From positions 11,798 to 27,368 of the forward strand of contig MGUR01000061.1 of assembly GCA_001800075.1 (NCBI GenBank): a DNA stretch of 15,571 nt. The letters are read 5' to 3'. The first letter of the stretch is position 1. Every line of letters begins with the position of its first letter. Shown here in pieces: positions 7,001 through 15,571 of the stretch. Under the pieces are notes generated by a model. It saw nothing but the letters and a program-made list of their open reading frames with translations. It was not told the DNA's origin and did not search any database. The position numbers and the translations under genes were made by a program. This DNA is from Elusimicrobia bacterium RIFCSPLOWO2_01_FULL_59_12 (GTDB lineage Bacteria; Elusimicrobiota; Elusimicrobia; 2-01-FULL-59-12).

Positions 7001-8377
7001 GCTCATTTTGGCCGCCTCGGATTTGGGCAACAGGGCGGCGTGACGGTCGAGCGCTTGTTTCATTGCGGCTTCCGCCCGCGCTATTTCAGAAGGTGACAGG
7101 TAAGAGCGGAACCTTTTGAGCGCTTCCGAGAGCTTGTCATTGAAAACGGAATGCTGCACGGCCATGCGCGCTCGGATGTTATTAAGCTGCTCGATCAAGA
7201 AGTCAAACTCCTTCCAAAACTGCTCCTGTTCCGGCAAAAAAGGCAGGGACCGACTTGCGGTGTCTAAGGTCTGGTGCGGGGCCCTGACCGGGGGTTCAGC
7301 CTCGGGGAGCTGGAAGTCTTTTTCTTCCGGCGCTGTGAGAACGAGTTCGGGCGTTCTGGGCGGGGTGACGGGACGTTCTTTGAGGAAAAAGCCTTGTCCT
7401 TTTCTGCCTTCGATCTCACGGGCGCGCACGGCCTGGGACGACTTGATCCTTTGGTAAAACGCCGACCACGCCTTGGAGTCACCCAAGCGGCTTTTTTTGC
7501 GCGCCGCGCGCAGTTCGGCGATAAATTGCAGCTTGGCGTTGTCCGCCTTAGCGCGAGAAGCATAGGGTTGATGAGGCAGGCGAACGGCTTGCCACCGGGC
7601 TTCCGCCGCGGAGACGTCCACCACCCAGCGCCGCGATCGCGAAACGGCCGGTCTTTTGAACGATGCCGCAGCTTTGGCCTTGGGGGCGAGCGTGAATCCG
7701 GTTCCGATCGCAACCGGGACCACACGATACCCTTTCACATCTCGAACGAATTTTCTCCATAATTTTCTTTCCGCTACGGCTGTTTCGATGGGCTCCAGGC
7801 GGGTTTTTATAAACGTCGTTCGAGCGCGGCGGGCCTCCTCCTGAGTGGCGTAAATCTCAAAGCGGATTTTGTTCCACTCAAGCCGCAGTTGAGCGAGTTT
7901 CGGCAGTTTGACTTTGACGCCGAATGAGCGATCGAGTTTGGGAAGCGGGCGCGATGGGGCGGGGGCGGGTTTCGCGGCAGGCGCCGCCGGTGGTGAAGCG
8001 GGTGAAACCGAAGCGATGGCCGTCAGCGTTGGCAAAGCGTGGGTTGGCGGCGGACCCTCCGGTAGGAGGGAAGGATTTACCGGGACGTCCGCTTCCGGCA
8101 GAGTCGAGCTCAACCGGAAGACCTTACGGAGCCAGATTCGCAGCCACGCGGCGAAGGCTTTGAATGCGCGGATCGTGGTGGCAGGCGACAGGGACGGCCG
8201 GGTCAGGGCGACCGGGAGGACGAACGCCTGGCAGGCTATCTGGTCGGCGTAAGCGGGAGCCGCCAGAGGGGCCGGAGCCTGGCTACCCAGTGCGCGGAAG
8301 GCCTGCGCCGCCGCGGGGTCCGCGATCAGGCAAACCGTTAAAAACAGCGCGAGTCCTCGAATTAAACGTTTAAACAT
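4070..8377 (-). CDS. Very large Ala/Pro-rich multi-pass envelope protein of unknown function
   Basis: I do not recognise this 1435-residue protein. Residues 1-26 form a signal peptide (FKRLIRGLALFLTVCLIA, cut after AQA). Residues about 115-150 and 470-490 are Pro/Ala linkers. Residues about 155-340 and 385-455 are highly charged and helical, perhaps coiled-coil. Hydrophobic segments near 728-755, 787-808, 829-852, 878-897, 1065-1080, 1104-1132 and 1145-1167 are likely membrane spans. After a very Pro/Ala/Gln-rich linker (about 1190-1245) comes a segment at about 1265-1357 with alternating strands (AYQLKNVDITTADFLVVHAL, AYTLNLKDLKA, SVTLSVEVL) that could be a beta-sandwich. A final span lies near 1395-1417, followed by a basic tail. 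The ATG at 8377 gives the cleanest signal peptide. An in-frame ATG at 8413 is possible, and no ribosome binding site decides between them. It precedes the 1663-3948 gene on the same strand, 121 bp away. Confidence 0.75.
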   Translation of the reverse strand: MFKRLIRGLALFLTVCLIADPAAAQAFRALGSQAPAPLAAPAYADQIACQAFVLPVALTRPSLSPATTIRAFKAFAAWLRIWLRKVFRLSSTLPEADVPVNPSLLPEGPPPTHALPTLTAIASVSPASPPAAPAAKPAPAPSRPLPKLDRSFGVKVKLPKLAQLRLEWNKIRFEIYATQEEARRARTTFIKTRLEPIETAVAERKLWRKFVRDVKGYRVVPVAIGTGFTLAPKAKAAASFKRPAVSRSRRWVVDVSAAEARWQAVRLPHQPYASRAKADNAKLQFIAELRAARKKSRLGDSKAWSAFYQRIKSSQAVRAREIEGRKGQGFFLKERPVTPPRTPELVLTAPEEKDFQLPEAEPPVRAPHQTLDTASRSLPFLPEQEQFWKEFDFLIEQLNNIRARMAVQHSVFNDKLSEALKRFRSYLSPSEIARAEAAMKQALDRHAALLPKSEAAKMSAAGSSPVIPMARPFTPKPAAPAKPAAPVMDAAALAALASKAGELARDIQKDTGPAMLEKWVAYQSRFNALGLPRPYNNEVSLLVQALGTYKVSALEAAKIPGAPIMQYVFASLSLLMQIQPAAYAPDQQAAWTAAWHALINKEIEDKIPTLNSPAVLETAFSPKPVLPYPMGKIHRDIHTALQVVPILARLRRSINPETAPWADIQAWETELSRLEALVETIHPAWPGVKISLQKSIEEVRDRIAAPSVEHVEAVAGPLFKTPVDAHGTVASAILIAGAVVRKLFVVVVMGGATAVWARILSHLLRPAALEAAGQGRLALDSSPNPDLAGWALGLGFLTLGMVVSFAGAQSLRFIRRKAFNSSERGSIHAVMLSYITLAVVLMLASVLLPTLSATWKFIAGLQFPAVPDTLAFDGSAEMFAVGSSFVILVLLTAGFWVSRASRGDSTTTLHVQPALPAPAYEITRAGAPAEASISPDISAPWPLSFVLPALAFVGRRFRSRTWDRAEVRRKADAGKAAARPPERIGHHRTQEGKGATPAEELRNPVLVRASLPGQWTPEISKANLKLQRARLNPSGPSFRDGAARRARYLKESLKPRPPDARETLSVLPPLLALGGAALMDLWRKPVAAITAEVDPVQMVGRMIGSFLGLGGLGMAVALGIGFVFAAIIYLSMRMDTMSRAPFPRAVSYASALGGGLLALGLTSILWGPIPSRPPPAKHGTKTAVTVAQAENTQAADLQPAAAPVSQKESTAPQPLPAPAAEQPPARPPAPAPSAQEEAPQLEQPNSLLGSRVIPAGPALRAARSGRAYQLKNVDITTADFLVVHALRDKNGPVPHMFFKLTPGGYLSPSRGAGPNAYTLNLKDLKARGATSVTLSVEVLSGPPNDLKVFVQPYQIPGTTGADFKRPLHPWRAALANFLRGGPQAGFSILPTFSQVARLLLGPAGAFLIMPLGYFFTSLTRKRNPARFLRAALAAA

Positions 8378-8448
8378 AGGTGCGCCGCCGGATTCGCAGG
8401 CAGAAACACGCATCCAAAAGGATACTTCCGCTGTGTTACATGACGATT

Positions 8449-8484
8449 AAAAAAAAGCTCATTTTCAGGCGGCAAAAGGCCTAA
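8449..8484 (-). terminator. Possible intrinsic terminator of the methyltransferase-glycosidase-mfd operon
   Basis: About 26 nt past the mfd stop the minus strand has a short stem (AGGC 8479-8482 with GCCT 8467-8470, extendable by a G-U and an A-U pair). About 8-10 nt later comes a run of eight U (8449-8456). The stem is weak and the U-tract is offset, so this is tentative. The rest of 8378-8510 must hold the promoter of the 4070-8377 gene, but I find only a poor TATCCT box near 8419-8424. Confidence 0.4.
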
Positions 8485-8510
8485 TGTTTCCTAGGTCTAA
8501 TGGGAAGGCG

Positions 8511-11623
<3,113 letters not shown>

Positions 11624-11624
<1 letters not shown>

Positions 11625-13327
11625 TACTCTCCCAGTCTGAAAAGCCGCATGTCTCCCGCGCGCACGCGGTCCGGACTGTCGGTGCCGGCCGCGACGAAAA
11701 GGAACCGGTCGCCGGCTCTCGGAGGGACCGTGCAGGTGAGCGTGATGTCTCCCTGGGCGTTGGTGACCTGGACGCCCGAGGACTCCCGCCAGCCGGACGG
11801 AAAGTAGCATCCAAAAAAGACTTTGCGCCGGGCGATGGGTCGTTGGTGTCCGTCCGTGATTCGGACAGGGCAGCTCATCAGCCCCGTTTTTTTCGACATC
11901 TCCAGGAGCCCGATGGACACGCGCTCCGCCGGCACTTCCGCCACGAAAGAGACCTCTTTGCGCGCCAGCTCCATGTTTTTCCCATCCACGGCGCGCACCG
12001 TCACCCGCTGGCGGCGCTTGGCCGTTTTGGGCAGCTGGACGAAACCGTGCCACCCGCCGCGCCCGGAGCCTTCGAGCGAGCGCCATTCGCCTCCGTTCAA
12101 CGTCCAGTCCACGCCGGCGACGACGCCCGGCGTGAAGACCCGCAGGGGGATGCGGTCGGCGACGGGATAGAGGTGATTGGACTTCGGTTCGACCACCACG
12201 GCCAGGTTGTGCTGCATGACATCGTAGTAGGCGCGGCGGGGGATGCCTTTCATGTCTTTTTGGCTGTCGGTGGGGATGCCCAGGAGCCCGTTCCAGGCCC
12301 AGGGTTCGTCCGCATGGACGTCCGAGACTTCCGGATAATGCCAGGCGTCCAGCCAGGACGCCAGCACCGAGCCGGACGCGTGGCCTTCGATCGCCCCGCG
12401 CAGGCTTTCGACGTTGCGGAGGCTCTGGTCGTATTCCGAAAGCCCCCCGCAGCCGCCGTACTTGCTCCAGCTCGATTTGGAGACGGCGTAGCCTCCGGTT
12501 TCTCCCACGATAAAAGGCCGCCCTTGGCGAGCCCCGCCTTCGGCGGGACGGTCCGCGGCGAAACGGTTCGCCAGCCAGCGGTTGTAGCCGGCGTATCCGA
12601 GGGCATGGTTGACGGCCTGCGGCGCGAAAGCGAAGGTGTTGAACGTCACGAAATCCCACAGGCTGTGATCGAGAAAAGCGAGCGGCAGCCAGCTGTCCAT
12701 GGACACCGGCCGCGGGTCGATGTCTTGAATCGCGCGTTTGAGCCGGCGGAAAAAGCGCAGGGTCTCTTCTTCACCGGAAGACACCACGGCGTCCAGCGCG
12801 GGTTCGGTCATGACCAGGTAGCCGAGAACGTTGTCAGCGTCTTTCGTTTGCCGCGCGATCGTCGCGACTTGCGCGACGCAGGACTCCTGGTTATGGATAT
12901 CGGAGAAATCCTGACGGGGATCCAGCCGGATGCCCTGGAGCACCATCAAGCCGTATTTTTTCGCCAGGGCCAGCTCGGTGGGATCGAGCGCGTCCCAGGT
13001 GCGGATCGTATTGAAATGCGCGGCCTTGATGCGGCGGAAGTCCATCTCCATCCAGTGCCGGTTGGTCTGGGCGTAGGACACGCCCGGTTTCTGGTGCGGG
13101 CGCAGGGAGCTGTAGCCCACCCCCACGACATAAAACGGCTCGCCGTCGACATAAAACTCACCGTTCCGGATCTCGGAGCGCGCCGCATGCGCTAGGGACG
13201 TCATTGCGAGGAGGATCGCTGCGATCCGACGAAGCAAACCTTCGGTTGCATTCAGGGGTTTGCTTCGTCTCCGAGCTCGCCTAGCGGCGGGGCATACCGC
13301 TCCTCGCAATGACGACAGGGAGGTCAT
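11624..13327 (-). CDS. Secreted clan GH-A-like glycoside hydrolase with Ig-like C-terminal domains
   Basis: A 567-residue protein. Residues 31-48 form a signal peptide (LLRRIAAILLAMTSLAHA), cut after AHA. Residues about 52-375 look like a TIM-barrel glycosidase of the GH2/GH5 type: NGEFYVDGEPFYVVGVGY, HFNTIRTWDAL, an acid/base-like Glu175 in VMTEP, and a nucleophile-like Glu276 in FIVGETGG. The acid/base Glu is preceded by Thr rather than the usual Asn, so activity is uncertain. Residues about 380-465 and 468-560 look like two Ig-like beta domains (VDWTLNGGEW; ITLTCTVPP). The start at 13327 overlaps the methyltransferase stop as ATGA and has GGAG 5 nt upstream. An internal ATG at 13204 is the alternative. 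Residues 5-43 derive from a palindromic repeat, and residues about 259-266 from a second one. The stop overlaps the mfd start (TAATG). Confidence 0.82.
12533..12547. repeat. Short GC hairpin within the glycosidase gene
   Basis: A CCCGCC stem (12533-12538), loop TTC and GGCGGG (12542-12547) lie in a variable loop just before the catalytic GRPFIVGETGG strand. They are translated as part of DRPAEGGARQ. CCCGCCTTCGGCGGG-type hairpins recur as dispersed repeats in several bacterial phyla, so this may be a further in-frame repeat. It is short enough to be an ordinary coding coincidence. Confidence 0.4.
13194..13321. repeat. 116-bp inverted-repeat element (13199-13314) with flanking 5-bp direct repeats, spanning the glycosidase signal peptide
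   Basis: The outer 15-bp arms CGTCATTGCGAGGAG (13199-13213) and CTCCTCGCAATGACG (13300-13314) are exact complements. Inner arms GACGAAGCAAACC (13228-13240) and GGTTTGCTTCGTC (13257-13269) are also exact, around a 16-nt loop. A small hairpin, GGATCG-CTG-CGATCC, sits in the left arm. CGTCATTGCGAGGAG with GACGAAGCAA is a widely dispersed bacterial repeat. On the coding strand TCCCT occurs at 13321-13317 and again at 13198-13194, which looks like a target-site duplication. Net insertion would be 123 bp, or 41 codons. Confidence 0.85.
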
Positions 13328-13923
13328 TTCTTCTCCATCAGCATCGAATAGCTCCTAGGCTTGGCGGACCCTTCGAAGCGCCCTTCCCAAAACTCCAGGA
13401 TTCGGAACTTGCCTTGGAAGGCATCATCCAGTTCTTTCCGGGTGAATCGGTGCGGGCCATCGCCGGGAGGCTCTTGATCGCTGAACACCCTGAGCAGAAA
13501 GATCCCCCCGCGGCGCAGCACGCGGCCAATCTCGCTGACCGCCAGGGGCCGGTCCAAGGGGGCCAGGACGTGGAAACATCCCCGGTCATTGACGAAGTCG
13601 ACGAAACCGTCTTCCACGGGGATCTTACGAATATCACCTTGCTGGAAAAAACCGAAGAGCCCGGCCGCGCTGGCGTTCTCCCGGGCCAGTTTCACGGCCG
13701 TAGGACTGATGTCGATCGCGATGACATTGAAGCCCTGCTGGATCAGGAATACCGCGTCGTGCCCGGGCCCGGCCCCTAAATCCAGAGCCTGCCCCGGCCG
13801 GATCCGGCCGTTCCGGACAAGCCGCGATAAATCCGGGTCAGGGCCGCCGGCGTTCCAGGGCAGCTTTTCGGGGCGGGTGGTGCTGTATCGTTCTTCCCAA
13901 GCAAGGGCGTCGGCTTCCAACAT
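13324..13923 (-). CDS. Class I SAM-dependent methyltransferase (substrate unknown)
   Basis: A 199-residue protein with the Rossmann SAM-binding motif I, ALDLGAGPG at 46-54. The acidic residue closing strand two is D71 in VIAID, GD at 96-97 precedes the adenine-contact loop, and FVDFVNDRGCFHVL covers strand four. The WNAGGPDPDL segment near residue 23 resembles the small TehB/thiopurine-like methyltransferases, whose substrates are often small molecules. The target here cannot be read from sequence. It heads a three-gene operon, and its stop overlaps the glycosidase start as ATGA. The start at 13923 has no Shine-Dalgarno, but TAAAAT lies 6 nt upstream, which suggests a leaderless transcript. 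Confidence 0.88.
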   Translation of the reverse strand: MLEADALAWEERYSTTRPEKLPWNAGGPDPDLSRLVRNGRIRPGQALDLGAGPGHDAVFLIQQGFNVIAIDISPTAVKLARENASAAGLFGFFQQGDIRKIPVEDGFVDFVNDRGCFHVLAPLDRPLAVSEIGRVLRRGGIFLLRVFSDQEPPGDGPHRFTRKELDDAFQGKFRILEFWEGRFEGSAKPRSYSMLMEKK

Positions 13924-13929
13924 GCGTCT

Positions 13930-13935
13930 ATTTTA
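13930..13935 (-). promoter_or_regulatory. -10 box directly upstream of the methyltransferase start
   Basis: TAAAAT on the minus strand ends 6 nt before the ATG at 13923. No convincing -35 box lies 16-18 bp further upstream. The spacing is the same as at 796-801 and 14028-14033, which is the main reason to believe it. It implies transcription starting at or next to the start codon. Confidence 0.4.
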
Positions 13936-14024
13936 GCTCAAAACGCTTCGAAAAATAGGTCTGTTTGCTCATTGTTAATTTAACGTTGTTTTAACACGAT
14001 TGTAATGACGGCGTAACCTCCCAC

Positions 14025-14033
14025 TGTTATAAA
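14025..14033 (+). promoter_or_regulatory. Extended -10 promoter of exbD-tonB
   Basis: TGTTATAAA is an extended -10 element (TG-n-TATAAA) ending 6 nt before the ATG at 14040. A TGACGG 16 bp upstream (14006-14011) could be a weak -35 box. There is no Shine-Dalgarno between this box and the gene, so the mRNA is probably leaderless. It shares the 116-bp divergent region 13924-14039 with the methyltransferase promoter. Confidence 0.55.
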
Positions 14034-14039
14034 TTTTCC

Positions 14040-14468
14040 ATGGCCCACAGGATCACCGAAGACGAAGAAACCCTCTCGGAAGTCAACGTCATTCCCCTCG
14101 CGGATTTGTCACTGGTCCTGCTCATCATTCTGATGGTCTTGAGCCCGATGATCACCCAGGCGATTTTTCAAGTCACCGCCGCCCAGGCGAAGAAGGCGCA
14201 GAGCCAGCAGGAACTGGCCACTCCTGAAACCCCGATCATCGTGAGCTTCGCTCCCGGCGCGTTGAAGCTGAACGGGGCGGTCATGGGATCCGAGCTGGAA
14301 TTTGTGAAGCGGCTGTCCCAGGTCCTGGCGGGGAGGAAAGACCGTTCCGTGCTCCTCACGGCGTCGCCGGTGCTGGTCCATGGGAAAGTCGTTCGGGTGA
14401 TGGATCTCATCAAGCGGCACGGCGCCGCAAACCTGGTCATGTTGAAGTGGAACACGGAGGCGTCATGA
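14040..14468 (+). CDS. exbD: ExbD/TolR-family biopolymer transport protein
   Basis: A 142-residue protein with the family layout: a short cytoplasmic N-terminus, a single membrane span at about 19-42, then a periplasmic domain. The NVIPLAD motif (16-22) carries the essential proton-pathway Asp as D22 at the start of the span (LSLVLLIILMVL). The C-terminal pattern VLLTASPVLVHGKVVRVMDLIKRHGAANLVML is typical of ExbD/TolR. These proteins couple proton flow through the ExbB/TolQ channel to movement of TonB or TolA. The next gene is tonB-like, which favours ExbD over TolR. No exbB precedes it; the upstream gene is a divergent methyltransferase, so the channel subunit must be encoded elsewhere. Confidence 0.9.
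   Translation: MAHRITEDEETLSEVNVIPLADLSLVLLIILMVLSPMITQAIFQVTAAQAKKAQSQQELATPETPIIVSFAPGALKLNGAVMGSELEFVKRLSQVLAGRKDRSVLLTASPVLVHGKVVRVMDLIKRHGAANLVMLKWNTEAS
14456..14460 (+). promoter_or_regulatory. Shine-Dalgarno GGAGG of tonB
   Basis: GGAGG lies 4 nt before the ATG at 14465, inside the last codons of exbD. It fixes the start at 14465 over the in-frame ATG at 14447, which lies upstream of the site. It also shows that this organism does use Shine-Dalgarno initiation within operons. Confidence 0.7.
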
Positions 14469-15529
14469 ACCTGGCGCTTCGGGACATCGCGTCGGAGCCG
14501 CCGCGCATGCGAAACACCTACGGCCTGGCTCTGGGCGCCCACGTCATCCTGTTTATCTGGAATCCCGTCGTCCTGCCCGGCAGCGCGATGAATCCCGCGC
14601 AGATCCTCATGCAGATCGAGTACCGCGACAAGCCGCCCGAGCCCCCCAAGCCGCCCGTCGTGCAAAAGAAAGTGGAAAAGAAACCGGTCGTTAAAAAAGT
14701 CAAAAAGTCCGGGATTTTATTCACGCGCCCCCCGCGCGTCACGCGCGCCCCGGCCCCGCGCCCTCGGGTGTCCGCCATCAAGATCCCCAAGTTTGTGCCG
14801 CGCGCCAGCGACGACACCGCCTTGCTCACCGCCGCTCCCACGCCGACCGCGAAGACCCCCGCGCTTCGTCCCGCGGCCAACCCTTTTTCGCCCATGCCGA
14901 AGCTGACGTCCAGATCGCGCGGGATTCGCGCGAGCGATATTCCCTTCCAATTGAAAGACCGGGGCGGTATGTCCGGCGGCGGGGCGGTCGTGGCGATCCC
15001 GATCGGCGACGAGCGAAGCCAGACAGCCAGCATCGCCGCCGCGCCCGCCCTGCATAACGCGCCCAAAGGCAGGCGCCTCATTTCGAATTCCAGCTATCAG
15101 GCTCCGTTGGGGGACGGCGTCGGCGAACTGGCGGGGAAAAATCGATCGGGCTATGTGGCCAGCATCCAGGTGGGCGGGCCGTCCGATCAGGAGATTGTCG
15201 CCGCGGGCTCGTCGCACGGCGATGTCAGGGGGCAGGGATTTGAAGTCGGCGGGCCGGTGGGCGACCGTAAGATCTTACGGCGCCACCTGCCGGAGTACCC
15301 CACCTGGGCGGAAGAGAAAGGGATTTCCGCGATCGTTAAAATTTTCTTCACGGTCAAATCGGACGGCAGCATCCGCCAATCCCTCCGCGTGGTCCGCAGC
15401 TCCGGATACACCGAACTCGACAGCCTCGCCAAGGAAGCGATCCTCGCCTGGCGTTTCTCCCCCACGCGCGCCAGCTCCACGACGGAAGAATCCTGGGGCG
15501 TCGTCACCTTCCGTTTCACCCTGGCCTAA
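14465..15529 (+). CDS. tonB: TonB-family energy transducer
   Basis: A 354-residue protein with TonB architecture. A cytoplasmic stub is followed by one membrane span at about 18-38 (TYGLALGAHVILFIW), in which H26 may correspond to the essential histidine of the E. coli SHLS span. Residues 56-80 are the Pro/Lys-rich stalk (RDKPPEPPKPPVVQKK). A long Ala/Pro/Ser/Gly linker of about 190 residues follows. The C-terminal TonB domain lies at about 272-354 (RRHLPEYPTWAEEKGISA, VRSSGYTELDSLAKEAILAWRFSP). It should span the periplasm and engage TonB-box receptors, energised by ExbB/ExbD. It overlaps exbD by the 4-nt ATGA. The linker is longer than in E. coli TonB (239 aa overall). The 42 bases after the stop contain no recognisable gene. 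Confidence 0.9.
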   Translation: MNLALRDIASEPPRMRNTYGLALGAHVILFIWNPVVLPGSAMNPAQILMQIEYRDKPPEPPKPPVVQKKVEKKPVVKKVKKSGILFTRPPRVTRAPAPRPRVSAIKIPKFVPRASDDTALLTAAPTPTAKTPALRPAANPFSPMPKLTSRSRGIRASDIPFQLKDRGGMSGGGAVVAIPIGDERSQTASIAAAPALHNAPKGRRLISNSSYQAPLGDGVGELAGKNRSGYVASIQVGGPSDQEIVAAGSSHGDVRGQGFEVGGPVGDRKILRRHLPEYPTWAEEKGISAIVKIFFTVKSDGSIRQSLRVVRSSGYTELDSLAKEAILAWRFSPTRASSTTEESWGVVTFRFTLA

Positions 15530-15571
15530 CCTCCTGCCGTTGTCGGAAAGCCCGCCAGACATCAGGCGAGG

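Noticed and set aside
8055..8070. CCCTCC-GGTA-GGAGGG hairpin in the 4070-8377 gene
   Set aside because: Only a 6-bp stem in a Pro/Leu-rich linker, where CCN/GGN-type codons make such symmetry likely by chance. It was not counted as a repeat element.
11625..12659. In-frame upstream extension of mfd by 345 codons
   Set aside because: It overlaps the glycosidase gene in another frame, is Arg/Gly-rich without homology, and the TAATG junction plus GGGAG support the start at 11624.
15530..15571. Inverted GCCCGCC...GGCGAGG segment after tonB
   Set aside because: The symmetry is partial and the window ends there, so neither a terminator nor a repeat can be supported.

Overview
The window is GC-rich and gene-dense, with overlapping starts and stops inside operons. 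It probably comes from an uncultivated Gram-negative bacterium. The TonB/ExbD pair and a parvulin-type lipoprotein imply an outer membrane. The protein at 1663-3948, with QDLHVN and TGGFH motifs, resembles proteins I associate with Omnitrophota/Elusimicrobiota-type genomes. That placement is an impression from sequence style, not a computed assignment.

Layout from left to right. (a) Positions 1-744, minus strand: the N-terminal 248 residues of a SurA/PpiC-type peptidyl-prolyl isomerase, cut by the window edge. (b) Positions 745-810: two back-to-back promoters whose -35 boxes lie next to each other. (c) Positions 811-1639, plus strand: an MntA/HepT toxin-antitoxin pair with complete signature motifs. 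(d) Positions 1663-3948 and 4070-8377, minus strand: two large, poorly recognisable envelope proteins. The first has a signal peptide, an EreA/ChaN/TraB-like N-terminal domain and a membrane-anchored tail. The second is a 1435-residue Ala/Pro-rich multi-pass protein. (e) Positions 8511-13923, minus strand: a tight three-gene operon of SAM methyltransferase, secreted clan GH-A-like glycosidase and Mfd, joined by ATGA and TAATG junctions. (f) Positions 14040-15529, plus strand: exbD-tonB with an ATGA overlap and no exbB beside it.

Two themes run across these genes. First, several different palindromic or low-complexity repeats sit in frame inside protein-coding genes: an inverted pair and a heptamer tract in the 1663-3948 gene, a hairpin repeat in mfd, and two in the glycosidase gene. 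The clearest is a 116-bp inverted repeat at 13199-13314. It is flanked by 5-bp direct repeats, adds exactly 41 codons, and supplies the hydrophobic core of the glycosidase signal peptide. Second, genes at the head of a transcription unit have a -10 box 6-10 nt before the start codon and no ribosome binding site, which points to leaderless mRNAs. Several downstream operon genes do have Shine-Dalgarno sequences.

I see no tRNA, rRNA, CRISPR array, transposase or phage gene. The only intergenic stretches are short (23 to about 133 bp).
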